Assembly (NCBI RefSeq): GCF_002002735.1
Contig: NZ_MUNY01000039.1
Span: 87,243-151,242, forward strand
Origin: Algoriphagus sp. A40
Lineage (GTDB): Bacteria; Bacteroidota; Bacteroidia; Cytophagales; Cyclobacteriaceae
Length of the DNA: 64,000 nucleotides
Direction of reading: 5' to 3'
The notes under the pieces were generated by a model that was given only the letters and a program-made list of their open reading frames with translations, had not been told where the DNA came from and ran no database searches. The first letter of the stretch is position 1; the number at the start of each line of letters is the position of its first letter. A program made the translations under genes and the position numbers. Below, piece after piece: positions 52,745 to 62,720 of the stretch.

Positions 52745-54605
52745 CCAAAACCTCAGCTTCCTCTTTTATGATTTCCAGTTCAAGTTTCACTTGTTCCTGC
52801 TCATGAGGAAGGTTGGACTCAGGAGTCTGGGATAGAGGAACAGTCTGAGGTATGAAATCTTCCGCAGCTCCAGGCTTAGAATAATCATAAGGCCATCTGT
52901 AAACTGCAGGGATTTCGCCAGGCCAGTTGCCATGGCCAGGATGCAATGGAGTAGTCCACTCGATTGTGTTGGATCTCCAAGGATTCAAGGTTGCTTTTCT
53001 TCCTCTGTACATGCTGTAGAAGAAGTTGAAAAGGAAGATAAACTGGGCTGCAAAAGTGATAATTGCTGCCGCAGACACAAACATGTTAAGGTCAGTATAA
53101 AGCTCAGTAAAGCTGAAGTTCGTCCAGGAATAATACCTTCTTGGGAATCCTGCAATACCGATGTAGTGCATTGGGAAAAACACCAAATAAACCCCAGTAA
53201 ATGTCAACCAGAAGTGAATGTAACCCAATTTGGCATCCATCATTCTTCCAAACATCTTAGGGAACCAGTGGTAAACACCAGCCACCATTCCGAAGAAGGA
53301 AGCAGAACCCATTACCAAGTGGAAGTGAGCTACCACAAAATAGGTGTCATGCAATTGAATATCAATAGCTGAGTTACCGAGGAAAATACCAGTCAAACCA
53401 CCTGAAATGAAGAACGATACCAGACCGATAGAGAACAGCATAGCAGGAGTGAATATCAAGTTACCTCTCCAAAGAGTAGTCAGGTAGTTGAATACTTTCA
53501 CAGCTGATGGTACCGCAATAATCAATGTAAGGAACATGAAGATGGATCCAAGGAATGGATTCATCCCTGAAACGAACATGTGGTGAGCCCAAACAATAAA
53601 GGAAAGGATCGTAATTCCAAGCATGGAAATAATCATCGCCTTATATCCGAAAATAGGCTTTCTAGAGTTTGTCGCAATTACTTCAGAAGTAATACCCAAG
53701 GCCGGCAACAACACGATGTAAACTTCAGGGTGTCCAAGGAACCAGAACAAGTGTTGGAACAATACCGGGCTACCACCTGTGTTTGGAAGTGCCTCACCTG
53801 CTACATAGATATCAGAAAGGTAGAATGAAGTCCCAAAGCTTCTGTCAAATACAAGCAACAAGGCAGCTGCGAACAAAACCGGGAAGGACAACAAACCGAT
53901 GACGGCAGTCAGGAAGAATGCCCAGATGGTCAGAGGAAGTCTTGAAAAAGACATCCCTTTTGTTCTCAAGTTAATGACAGTGGTGATATAATTGATACCG
54001 CCCATAAGGGAGGACGCGATGAAGAAAGTCATTGCAATCAACCAAAGCGTCATACCCAATCCTGAACCTGGAATTGCTTGCTCCAAAGCTGAAAGAGGAG
54101 GATAAACAACCCAGCCACCGCCAGCAGGACCTGTTTTGATAAACAGGGAAATAAACATGATCACACCGGAAACAAAGAACAACCAGTAGGAAATCATATT
54201 CATAAATCCGGAAGCCATATCACGGGCACCGATTTGAAGAGGAATCAGGAAGTTGGAGAATGTTCCGCTCAATCCCGCAGTCAATACAAAGAATACCATA
54301 ATGGTACCGTGCATGGTGACCAAGGCCAAGTAGAATGTAGGATCAAGTTTCCCAGACTCGTCAATCCAACCTCCCAAAAGAGGACGGAGAAATTCCAAAC
54401 TCATATCGGGAAAACCCAATTGCAATCTGAAAAGAACTGATAGGAAGCCACCGATGATTGCCCAGAAAATACCTGTCACCAAATACTGCTTGGCGATCAT
54501 TTTATGATCCTGGGAGAAGATATATTTTGTTATAAAATTATCATGATGCTCATGATCGTGATGATCGTGGGCGGTGTCATGATGTGCCGCAGATGCTGTC
54601 GCCAT
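52719..54605 (-). CDS. ctaD: Cytochrome c oxidase subunit I (aa3 type)
   Basis: This 628-aa protein has twelve helices. The binuclear-centre motifs are LGHPEVYIVLLPALGI (CuB His and A1-type Glu and Tyr), VWAHHMFVSGM (His-His) and QLHDTYFVVAHFHLVMG (heme a3/a His). The A1-type Glu in GHPEVY indicates the classical proton-pumping class. The N-terminus is His-rich (ASAAHHDTAHDHHDHEHHDN). It forms the catalytic core with ctaC and takes electrons from the ACIII complex. Confidence 0.97.
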   Translation of the reverse strand: MATASAAHHDTAHDHHDHEHHDNFITKYIFSQDHKMIAKQYLVTGIFWAIIGGFLSVLFRLQLGFPDMSLEFLRPLLGGWIDESGKLDPTFYLALVTMHGTIMVFFVLTAGLSGTFSNFLIPLQIGARDMASGFMNMISYWLFFVSGVIMFISLFIKTGPAGGGWVVYPPLSALEQAIPGSGLGMTLWLIAMTFFIASSLMGGINYITTVINLRTKGMSFSRLPLTIWAFFLTAVIGLLSFPVLFAAALLLVFDRSFGTSFYLSDIYVAGEALPNTGGSPVLFQHLFWFLGHPEVYIVLLPALGITSEVIATNSRKPIFGYKAMIISMLGITILSFIVWAHHMFVSGMNPFLGSIFMFLTLIIAVPSAVKVFNYLTTLWRGNLIFTPAMLFSIGLVSFFISGGLTGIFLGNSAIDIQLHDTYFVVAHFHLVMGSASFFGMVAGVYHWFPKMFGRMMDAKLGYIHFWLTFTGVYLVFFPMHYIGIAGFPRRYYSWTNFSFTELYTDLNMFVSAAAIITFAAQFIFLFNFFYSMYRGRKATLNPWRSNTIEWTTPLHPGHGNWPGEIPAVYRWPYDYSKPGAAEDFIPQTVPLSQTPESNLPHEQEQVKLELEIIKEEAEVLVGNESKHH

Positions 54606-54616
54606 AACCTATAATT

Positions 54617-55654
54617 TTATTTATTACTTTCGCTCAATTGAATTTCTGCCAGTTCCTTCTTATCAGCGGATGGATTCACTGCCAAAGCAGGATTTTGCTG
54701 AATGAAAGATTTCTGTTCTGTCAACCACTTTTGGTATGCCTCAGGCTCTACCACCTCTATCACTTTTCTCATTGAGAAGTGTCCACGCCCACAGATTTCT
54801 GTACAAGCTATTTCATATTCGAATTCCGGATCATTAAGCTCCGCTCTCATTTCCGCAGTAGTCTTGGTAGGAATAAACCAAAAACGAGTCGCCATACCTG
54901 GTACTGCATCCATTTTCAATCTCATGTGCGGAGCAAAAACTGAGTGCAAAACGTCACGGGCTCTAATTTTGAAAAGGACTGGTTCACCTTTAGGAATTAC
55001 CACAACTGGAGAGGGGAAATCATCGATCGCATTTTTGTCAGTAAAGTCAACACCATGAGAGTTGGAAGCATTGATCAGTCTGTAATCGTAGTCTCCAAGT
55101 ACATTGTCTTTACCTGGGTATCTTACTTCCCATGCAAACTGATATCCCATGATTTCAACAACGTGGGCCTTTTCGGGTGCCGGTGCAGTGATATCCGACC
55201 AAGCCATCCAACCAGAAATAACCAATCCGGCCAAAACCACCCCCGGAACTACCGTCCAGATGATTTCCAGCTTGTTGTTATCAGGATAGAAAGTTGCTTT
55301 TCTATTTTCCTTGTATTGATACTTGTAAGGAAAAATGAAAAGCAAAATGTGCGTGATCAGGAATACAACACCAGTCACTGCCATCGAAATCCAAAACAAT
55401 TTGTCGGTGATGACACCATGTTCCGAAGCCACAGGCATTTGGTAATTGTCAAACTCCTTAATCGAATACCAGAACATTAAAATGGTGGTACCCACGAGAA
55501 ACAGGACAAAAAGAATTGCATTGACCTTGTTGCTGCCAGTAGCAATTTTCTTATCTGAACCCTTTACTACAGAAACCAAGGTTTGAATTCTGTAGACCAT
55601 CCATATTATGGATAGTAACAGAAGAACCCCTACTCCAATCAGAAATCCGTACAT
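54617..55654 (-). CDS. ctaC: Cytochrome c oxidase subunit II (CuA)
   Basis: This 345-aa protein has three N-terminal helices (about 4-20, 48-65 and 88-112), one more than the classical pair, plus a further one near 130-150. A cupredoxin domain carries CuA ligands in HSVFAPHMRLKMDAVPG and CTEICGRGHFSMRKVIEV (Cys-x3-Cys, His, Met). There is no C-terminal cytochrome c domain, so this is not caa3. A separate soluble or ACIII-bound heme probably donates electrons. It lies 11 bp upstream of ctaD. Confidence 0.96.
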   Translation of the reverse strand: MYGFLIGVGVLLLLSIIWMVYRIQTLVSVVKGSDKKIATGSNKVNAILFVLFLVGTTILMFWYSIKEFDNYQMPVASEHGVITDKLFWISMAVTGVVFLITHILLFIFPYKYQYKENRKATFYPDNNKLEIIWTVVPGVVLAGLVISGWMAWSDITAPAPEKAHVVEIMGYQFAWEVRYPGKDNVLGDYDYRLINASNSHGVDFTDKNAIDDFPSPVVVIPKGEPVLFKIRARDVLHSVFAPHMRLKMDAVPGMATRFWFIPTKTTAEMRAELNDPEFEYEIACTEICGRGHFSMRKVIEVVEPEAYQKWLTEQKSFIQQNPALAVNPSADKKELAEIQLSESNK

Positions 55655-55678
55655 ATCTTAGTTTTTTCGGATAAGTAA

Positions 55679-56977
55679 TTAAATGTGATGATGATAGCTT
55701 TCTTCAAGCATTGGGTGATTTTTCGCAATCAGGTTTTTCTTAGCCAGACCTCCCAAGACTACCAAGGTAACCAAGGAACCATAAACCAGAAACATTCCAA
55801 CTTCCATAAATCCAATTCCTCCATTGTGACCCAATGTACCCGGCTGAATCATCAGGAAGAAATCAATCCAATGACCAACCAACAATATGCTACACACAAC
55901 TTTTAGAAAAATACCGTGTCTTTTCGCATCCCTAGTCATCAAAACTAGGAAAGGAAGGAAGAAGTTTAAGCCAATGTTTACAAAAATAAACGGTCCATAA
56001 ACATCGCTTGTCAACCTCTCCACGAAGTAAACTGTTTCTTCAGGTATGTTGGCGTAGTAGATCAACAGGAACTGGGAGAACCAGAGGTAAGTCCAGAAAA
56101 TAGAGAAACCAAAAACAAATTTACCCAAGTCATGGATGTGGTTTTGATTGATCATTTCCAAGTAGCCTTTTCCTTTAAGGAAAATGGTCAACAGCGTAAT
56201 GGCGGAAAGACCTGAAACAAACCAAGAAGCAAAAACATACCAGCCAAATAAAGTAGAGAACCAGTGTGTATCAATGGACATCACCCAATCCCAAGCTGAA
56301 ATTGAAGACGATACTGCAAAGAACACTAGGAAATAAGCAGCCCAACTTCTCATTTTAAACCAATGAGAGGTTCCTCCCAATTGGTCTTCCTGAGCGGAAA
56401 TTTGCTTGAACTTGTTGAAGAAGAAAACCCAAAATCCGAAGAAGATGACCATTCTGGCTACATAGAAAATCGGGAAAGTCCCCTTTTCCATTGGCCAGTA
56501 GAAGAATGAACCTTTCCCGTCAATGATGCTGTCATACTGGGGATCATTTTTATCAAACAGATAAGCATGAGTCCAGTGGAAAAGGTCATGGTTTGCCAAG
56601 AAGAAGGTTGCAATCATCAAAATGCCTGCAATTGGAAGCCAATTACCGAATGAAAGCATAACTCTCAAAAGCGGAGTGGACCATCCTGCCTGAGCTGCAA
56701 ACTGGATCGCAAAGAAGAAAACTCCTACAATTGCGATACCTGTAAAGAATACGTTGTTGATCCAAAGGTTGGCATAAAGCCGCTCGTACCAGTGGAAGGC
56801 ATGCCCTCCAGCTTCTCCAGCTTCCTCATGGTGTCCACCGCCAGTCATTGCCAGGACGATTCCGATACCCAAAAGGATTGCACCAATGACCAAAACGGTC
56901 ATGATTGACTTCTTGGTAGCAGCCGTAAAATCAAATCGCTGCTCCAGATTATAGTGTTGTTCGCCGTGATGCGCCAT
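55679..56977 (-). CDS. actF: Alternative complex III subunit ActF
   Basis: This 432-aa protein has about ten helices, related to NrfD-type membrane subunits but without the ActC quinol site. Motifs such as FFYWPMEKGTFPIFYVARMVIFFGFWVFFFNKF and WSQFLLIYYANIPEETVYFVERL are characteristic. It is the last act gene, between actE and ctaC, and acts as a scaffold or proton-path subunit. The N-terminal His-rich stretch HHGEQHYN is unremarkable for the family. Confidence 0.93.
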   Translation of the reverse strand: MAHHGEQHYNLEQRFDFTAATKKSIMTVLVIGAILLGIGIVLAMTGGGHHEEAGEAGGHAFHWYERLYANLWINNVFFTGIAIVGVFFFAIQFAAQAGWSTPLLRVMLSFGNWLPIAGILMIATFFLANHDLFHWTHAYLFDKNDPQYDSIIDGKGSFFYWPMEKGTFPIFYVARMVIFFGFWVFFFNKFKQISAQEDQLGGTSHWFKMRSWAAYFLVFFAVSSSISAWDWVMSIDTHWFSTLFGWYVFASWFVSGLSAITLLTIFLKGKGYLEMINQNHIHDLGKFVFGFSIFWTYLWFSQFLLIYYANIPEETVYFVERLTSDVYGPFIFVNIGLNFFLPFLVLMTRDAKRHGIFLKVVCSILLVGHWIDFFLMIQPGTLGHNGGIGFMEVGMFLVYGSLVTLVVLGGLAKKNLIAKNHPMLEESYHHHI

Positions 56978-56979
56978 GA

Positions 56980-57672
56980 TTAGTTAGCTGGGGTTACTTG
57001 TGCTACCGCGGTAGAATCTGCAACAGGTGCCGGAGCAGCTGCTGTAGCCTGACCTTGAATAACTTGTTTGACATAGTGAACAATTTTCCATCTGCTTTCT
57101 TCAGGAATCTGAGAACCATGAGCTCCCATTCTGCCTTTTCCTTTGGTAATGACGTGGAAGATATGACCTTCCGGAAGGTTTACATAAGCTCCGCCAGTCA
57201 GGTTAGCGACACCGCCAATGACTTCACCAACTTTGCCATCGCCTTGACCGCCTTTACCATGACATGCATTACAATACTGCAGATAAAGTGCCTCTCCCTG
57301 TTTCAAAACTGCGTCTGAACTTTCAACCGGATTTTTGGTCAATGCAGCCGGTTCCAATTCAAAAGCCTTCAATCTATAAGGCAAATATCCTTGCTTGTTC
57401 CTCGGAACTGTATTGGCCACTGGCTCACGCATGTTCATCGCGTGAGGGTTGTGGATGTTAGAGTTGAAAAACTCTCCTTTTCCATCTTCACGAGTAGAAA
57501 GCCAACTTCCCTGAGACTCATCTTTGATCTGGGTCAAGGGCTCATACGCTACTGAATGATACATCTGAGGTGCATATTCAAGCCCTTGGTTTTCGCCTCC
57601 GGCTTTACATCCGGCCAAAAAGGAAATGGCCAGTGCAGAACCTCCGAAAATTAATGCTTTTGCAATTTTCAT
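56980..57672 (-). CDS. actE: Alternative complex III subunit ActE, lipoprotein monoheme cytochrome c
   Basis: This is 230 aa from ATG 57672, which fits the lipobox AISFLAGCKAGG; an ATG at 57693 would overlap actD. A single heme-binding motif CNACH lies near residue 137 with an axial Met candidate in KGKGRMGAHG. It is anchored as a lipoprotein on the periplasmic face. It carries electrons from the ActA/ActB hemes towards the oxidase, matching ActE of the F. johnsoniae complex. Confidence 0.94.
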   Translation of the reverse strand: MKIAKALIFGGSALAISFLAGCKAGGENQGLEYAPQMYHSVAYEPLTQIKDESQGSWLSTREDGKGEFFNSNIHNPHAMNMREPVANTVPRNKQGYLPYRLKAFELEPAALTKNPVESSDAVLKQGEALYLQYCNACHGKGGQGDGKVGEVIGGVANLTGGAYVNLPEGHIFHVITKGKGRMGAHGSQIPEESRWKIVHYVKQVIQGQATAAAPAPVADSTAVAQVTPAN

Positions 57673-57685
57673 ATATCCGGATTTT

Positions 57686-58216
57686 CTATTCAAAACTTTT
57701 TTTATTTACCTCAGTCGCACCGGAAGATTTCAGGATCTCTTTGATCTTCTCCACTTCCAAAGCACTGTTGTTCGCGATATCAATTGCCATGATGTGCTTA
57801 TCATCCGTTGATCTCACGTCGAAAATTCTAGGCTGAGCCCAAGGTTTAAGATTTGAGCTGATCATAAACACACTCACCATACCAAACGATGCCAAAAGTA
57901 CCGTCAATTCGAATGATACCGGAATGAAATCAGGGAATGCTGCGTAGTCTTTACCACCGATAATCATTGGCCAGTCAAAGCGCATCATGTAAAATTGCAT
58001 GGTCAAAGCGAGGGTAGTTCCTAGCATTCCAAAAAGGAAGGCTGCGATAGGAAGCCGGGTTCTCTTATATCCCAATACATGCTCCAATCCGTGAACCGGA
58101 TAGGGAGAATATACCTCGTGGATTCTCACACCGCTACCTCTTACTTCCTCTACTGCATGGAGCAATACGTCCTCATCGTCGTAAACTCCCAGAATAAAAT
58201 GTGTATCCTTTTCCAT
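57686..58216 (-). CDS. actD: Alternative complex III subunit ActD (DUF3341)
   Basis: This 176-aa protein begins MEKDTHFILGVYDDEDVLLHAVEEVRGSGVRIHEVYSPYPVHGLEHVLG, a conserved DUF3341 N-terminus, followed by two helices (AAFLFGMLGTTLALTMQF and ELTVLLASFGMVSVFMI). It packs with ActC and ActF in the membrane. It starts 2 bp after the actC stop. Confidence 0.95.
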   Translation of the reverse strand: MEKDTHFILGVYDDEDVLLHAVEEVRGSGVRIHEVYSPYPVHGLEHVLGYKRTRLPIAAFLFGMLGTTLALTMQFYMMRFDWPMIIGGKDYAAFPDFIPVSFELTVLLASFGMVSVFMISSNLKPWAQPRIFDVRSTDDKHIMAIDIANNSALEVEKIKEILKSSGATEVNKKSFE

Positions 58217-58218
58217 GA

Positions 58219-59583
58219 TTATTTATGCACTTTTTCGGATGAAGACTTGAGTACAGCTTTTACTTCAGCCATGTTGATCACCGGGAAGAACTTCGCAAAC
58301 AAGAAGAATAAGGTGAAGAACAACCCAAACGTGAACATGTAAACTCCCACGTCAACCCAAGTTGGGTAAAACATAGCCCAAGAAGACGGCAGGTAATCTC
58401 TGTGAAGAGAGGTCACGATGATAACAAATCGCTCGAACCACATCCCGATGTTCACAACAATAGACAAAGCAAAGGTTGCTACAATGGAAGTACGGATTTT
58501 CTTAAACCAGAAAAGCTGCGGAGAAATCACGTTGCAGGTCATCATTGACCAATAAGCCCACCAATAAGGACCGGTTGCACGGTTGATGAATGCGTATTGC
58601 TCAGCCTCTACTCCTGAATACCAGGCGATGAAAAATTCTGTGATATAGGCGATACCTACTATCGATCCGGTGATGATGATAACGATGTTCATCAATTCGA
58701 TGTGACCGATTGTAATGTAATCTTCCAGTTTGTAAACCTTTCTGGTGACGATCATCAGCGTCAATACCATCGCAAAACCGGAGAAAATCGCACCGGCAAC
58801 GAAGTATGGAGGGAAGATCGTGGTATGCCATCCCGGAATAACCGAAGTAGCAAAGTCAAAGGATACGATCGTGTGTACAGAAAGTACAAGAGGTGTTGCC
58901 AAACCTGCAAGAATCAAAGAAACTGATTCATAACGCATCCAGGTTTTGGCAGCTCCATCCCATCCAAAAGAAAGCGCTCCGTAAATGGTTCTTCTCAAAC
59001 CGGTAGCTCGGTCACGGATGGTGGCAAAATCAGGAATCAAACCGATGTACCAGAATACCAGTGAAACTGAGAAGTAGGTAGAGATCGCAAAAACGTCCCA
59101 AAGAAGCGGAGAGTTAAAGTTTACCCAAAGCGAACCAAAGGTGTTTGGTAGTGGAAGTGCCCAATAGGCACCAAGCCAAGGACGACCCATGTGAATTACC
59201 GGGAACATCGCGGCACAGATTACGGCGAAGATGGTCATCGCTTCCGCTGCACGGTTGATGGATGTTCTCCACTTCTGTCTGAAAAGCAACAGTACCGCTG
59301 AGATCAGTGTACCGGCGTGACCGATACCCACCCACCACACGAAGTTGGTGATGTCCCAAGCCCAACCTACTGTTTTGTTGAGACCCCACATACCGATCCC
59401 TTCCCAGAGAGTCGCAAGTAGAGCGATAGATCCTAATGCCAAAACACCAGCTGAGGTAAGAAAAGCCAGAAACCATCTGATATTTGGTTTGGCTTCCACA
59501 TGGCGCGCCACATCGTGTGTTACGTCATGGTAGGATTTCCCCCCAGTAACTAACGGCTCACGTACGGATGAAGTAACCTGCAT
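58219..59583 (-). CDS. actC: Alternative complex III subunit ActC (NrfD/PsrC-like)
   Basis: This 454-aa protein has ten helices, of the NrfD/PsrC family. It supplies the quinol-binding site on the periplasmic side and a proposed proton path. Typical stretches: [43 protein letters not shown] and [20 protein letters not shown] sequence at [20 protein letters not shown]. It lies 17 bp downstream of actB, same direction. Confidence 0.95.
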   Translation of the reverse strand: MQVTSSVREPLVTGGKSYHDVTHDVARHVEAKPNIRWFLAFLTSAGVLALGSIALLATLWEGIGMWGLNKTVGWAWDITNFVWWVGIGHAGTLISAVLLLFRQKWRTSINRAAEAMTIFAVICAAMFPVIHMGRPWLGAYWALPLPNTFGSLWVNFNSPLLWDVFAISTYFSVSLVFWYIGLIPDFATIRDRATGLRRTIYGALSFGWDGAAKTWMRYESVSLILAGLATPLVLSVHTIVSFDFATSVIPGWHTTIFPPYFVAGAIFSGFAMVLTLMIVTRKVYKLEDYITIGHIELMNIVIIITGSIVGIAYITEFFIAWYSGVEAEQYAFINRATGPYWWAYWSMMTCNVISPQLFWFKKIRTSIVATFALSIVVNIGMWFERFVIIVTSLHRDYLPSSWAMFYPTWVDVGVYMFTFGLFFTLFFLFAKFFPVINMAEVKAVLKSSSEKVHK

Positions 59584-59600
59584 AGTTTATAAAATTATGA

Positions 59601-62600
59601 TTACGCTTCGTTTTTCTCTTTATTTCTGATCTTGGTAAAGTACCAAACGTTAGGGCTAACGTTGATCTCTTCCAACACGTGGTAAGCACGCTCTTCTCCT
59701 ACTTCCTTCAATGCTGAAGTATTCTCCTCAATCTTCAGAAGTTTAGAAACCTTGCTGCTTGGATCATTCATGTCTCCGAATACCAAAGCATCAGTAGGAC
59801 AAGCCACGGCGCAGGCGACATTTACCTCACCATCCTGAAGCTTACGCTTCTCGCGCTTGGCAGTCAGCTTACCAGCCTGAATCCGCTGTACGCACATGGA
59901 GCATTTTTCCATTACACCACGTACACGGACAGTTACATCAGGGTTCAAGACCATTTTACCCAAGTCATCGTTTTGAGCGATGTTCACTCCTGCGAAGTCC
60001 TTGTTGTCATGGTATTTGAACCAGTTGAATCGACGTACTTTATATGGACAGTTGTTGGCACAATATCTCGTACCGATACATCTGTTATAAGTCATTTGGT
60101 TGAGACCCTCAGAGGAGTGCGTAGTTGCGGCAACAGGACAAACAGTCTCGCAAGGAGCGTTGTTACATTGCTGACACATCATCGGCTGGAAGGTTACTTC
60201 CGGATTTTCGGCGGCGACTTCCATTCCTGAAAGATCATCAGCCGGAGCATCTGAAGAATAATAGCGGTCGATTCGGATCCAAGCCATTTCTCTTCTGTTG
60301 AGAACTTCCTGCTTGCCAACTACGGCTACGTTATTTTCTACCTGACAAGCAACTGTACACGCACCGCAACCGATACAAGAGTTCATATCGATGGCAAGAC
60401 CCCAGTGATGCTGGCTGTATTGGTGCCCACTCCAAAGGGAAATCTTGGATGGCTTTATAAATTCACCGTCTTTGTAGATTTCAGGTCTGTATCGGCCAGC
60501 TGAAGCGTCAGTTTTATATTCTGCCAAAGTAGCTTCCTGGATTACGTTTTCACGTCCCATGAAAGTCTGGTGAGTTTGCGTACGGGCGATCTTATATGAA
60601 TCACCGGTAATAGCTACCTCTACTCCTGCAGTAATGTCAAAATTCACAAAGCCTTTGGAAGCATCCAGCAAATCATAGGCATTTACCCCTACTCCATTCG
60701 CTACTCGTCCCGCTTTGGTTCTTCCATATCCAAGTGCCAAACCGAAAGTACCGTTAGCCTGACCTGGCTGAACCAAAATTGGGACAATCAGGGTTTTGCC
60801 GTTTACGGTAATCGAAGCTTTCATGGTATTTTCTTCTACCATGGACACTCCATTGTCTGTCGCCCATTTCTGAGAAACAGTCAGGTAGTTGTCCCATGTA
60901 GCTTTGGTGATCGGATCAGGCATTTCCTGAAGCCAAGGGTTATTTGCAAAAGCACCGTTACCGATACCTACTTTGGAGTAGATGATCAATTCGGCTCCTG
61001 CATTGTCAGCTTTGTAAGCTTGAGCGACACCCGCTGCTGCTGCGACTACATCTCCAACTGGAACAACTGAAGCTCCTAATTTTGCAACCGCAACCACTCC
61101 ATTGTAAAGTGACCTGTCCCAGAATTCAAGGAAAGTCCCGCCTGCCTCTACTTGAGTAAACAGAGAAGACTCCCAGCTTTTCTGAAGGAAATCATAATAA
61201 GGAGTGGCAGAACCAGCCCAAGTCAAGAAGGAATCTTGAGCCTGGCGAGTATTGAAAAGTGGTGATATGGTAGGTTGAGAAAGGGAGAATTGACCCAATT
61301 TAGGTTCAAAGTCATTCCAAGATTCCAGGAAGTGGTGGTCGGGAGCTACGATCTGAACCAGAGATGAAGTCTCATCCAAAGTTCCGTTAGTAGCCACACT
61401 TACTTTAGCCTTGGCAATACCTTCAGCGATTTCAGCACCTCGTGGGTGATCATAAACTGGGTTACAGTTGTAGAAAATCACTCCTCCTACTTGTCCTCCT
61501 TTCAGTTCTGCTACAAACTGATTCATGCGGGCATCATTCCCTTTTCTGAAGTTAACCGGAGCAGTGAAGTCAACAGTTGTTCCATTGCTACCCAACAATT
61601 CGTTGATTGCATGAACAACGATTTGGACATTTGGATCATTGGATCCTGACACTACTAAGGCAGCGCCTTTAGCAGCCCAAAGGTCATTTGCTGCTTTATC
61701 CAAGTTTGCGATTTCTACTTTAGGAGCAGAAACTGCAGTAGCACCAGCCTTGCCTGCAATCGCATTGTAAAGTGCCAAAACAGCCAATCCGCTTTGTGAA
61801 GCTTTGATCGGAGTTCTGTAATCAGCATTTGCACCGGTTAGGGACAAGTTGGACTCAAACTGATAATGTCTCGACATCTCAGCTTTGTCCTTGCTGATCT
61901 TTCTTGTTTTTGCGTAAGCAGCAGCAAACTCAATCGGAGAAATCCAAGTGCCTAAAAAGTCAGCACCAAAAGATACGATGGTTTTTGCTTTGTCAAAATG
62001 ATAGGAAGGAAGGACAGCCTGACCGTAATAGGTTTCAGAAGCCTTTGTAATTCCATAGTTGGAAATCGGATCATACATGATCACTTCCGCACCACCGAAT
62101 GCAGCCGAAAACTGATTCAATGCCTCAATCGTGGTTGGAGAAAGAATGGTGTTGGCCACTACTTTCACTGTACCTGCGGAAGCAAGTTTTGCTTTCACCT
62201 GCTCATCAACGGCCTTCCATTCGGCAGCAGTACCACCGATCATAGGACCGGCTAGTCTTTGCTTGTCGTAAAGAGAAAGCACAGAAGCTTCCACGATAGC
62301 ATTGACTTTTCCTTTATTTATAGGAGAAAGCTCATTTCCGTCAATTTTGATCGGTCGGCCTTCCCTTGTTTTTACTACCACAGCAGCATAATCACCGCCT
62401 GAAGTAAAGGTAGAAGCGTAATAGTTTGGAATGGACGGGTTGATATCAACCGGCTTATTCACATAAGGAATTGCTTTTCTTACAGGCGCCTCGCAAGCAG
62501 CCAAAGTAGCAGCAGCCAAACTGAAACCCATCACCTTGAGAAAATCTCTTCGGGATGCACTGCCATCTTCATTGAGTGAAGTCGGAAGTTCCGCAAACTC

Positions 62601-62681
62601 CCTGTCGGCATGCTTTACAAACTCCGGATCGTTGCTGAGTTGCTCGAGCCCTTTCCAGTAGGTTTTCTTATTTTCCTTCAT
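59601..62681 (-). CDS. actB: Alternative complex III subunit ActB (molybdopterin-like plus FeS fusion)
   Basis: This 1026-aa protein has a TAT-type signal (SRRDFLKVMGFSLAAATLAACEAP, about 43-67, also with a possible lipobox Cys). The first 730 residues form the molybdopterin-oxidoreductase-like domain, which in ACIII carries no molybdenum cofactor. The C-terminal ferredoxin-like domain has Cys motifs CIGCGACTVAC, CQQCNNAPCETVC, CIGTRYCANNC and CSMCVQRIQ...CAVACPTDA, enough for four FeS clusters. It is an electron relay between quinol and the ActA hemes. Confidence 0.96.
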   Translation of the reverse strand: MKENKKTYWKGLEQLSNDPEFVKHADREFAELPTSLNEDGSASRRDFLKVMGFSLAAATLAACEAPVRKAIPYVNKPVDINPSIPNYYASTFTSGGDYAAVVVKTREGRPIKIDGNELSPINKGKVNAIVEASVLSLYDKQRLAGPMIGGTAAEWKAVDEQVKAKLASAGTVKVVANTILSPTTIEALNQFSAAFGGAEVIMYDPISNYGITKASETYYGQAVLPSYHFDKAKTIVSFGADFLGTWISPIEFAAAYAKTRKISKDKAEMSRHYQFESNLSLTGANADYRTPIKASQSGLAVLALYNAIAGKAGATAVSAPKVEIANLDKAANDLWAAKGAALVVSGSNDPNVQIVVHAINELLGSNGTTVDFTAPVNFRKGNDARMNQFVAELKGGQVGGVIFYNCNPVYDHPRGAEIAEGIAKAKVSVATNGTLDETSSLVQIVAPDHHFLESWNDFEPKLGQFSLSQPTISPLFNTRQAQDSFLTWAGSATPYYDFLQKSWESSLFTQVEAGGTFLEFWDRSLYNGVVAVAKLGASVVPVGDVVAAAAGVAQAYKADNAGAELIIYSKVGIGNGAFANNPWLQEMPDPITKATWDNYLTVSQKWATDNGVSMVEENTMKASITVNGKTLIVPILVQPGQANGTFGLALGYGRTKAGRVANGVGVNAYDLLDASKGFVNFDITAGVEVAITGDSYKIARTQTHQTFMGRENVIQEATLAEYKTDASAGRYRPEIYKDGEFIKPSKISLWSGHQYSQHHWGLAIDMNSCIGCGACTVACQVENNVAVVGKQEVLNRREMAWIRIDRYYSSDAPADDLSGMEVAAENPEVTFQPMMCQQCNNAPCETVCPVAATTHSSEGLNQMTYNRCIGTRYCANNCPYKVRRFNWFKYHDNKDFAGVNIAQNDDLGKMVLNPDVTVRVRGVMEKCSMCVQRIQAGKLTAKREKRKLQDGEVNVACAVACPTDALVFGDMNDPSSKVSKLLKIEENTSALKEVGEERAYHVLEEINVSPNVWYFTKIRNKEKNEA

Positions 62682-62720
62682 TTTTATTTCTAGGAATGAA
62701 TTAGCAAAAAGGATAAGGAA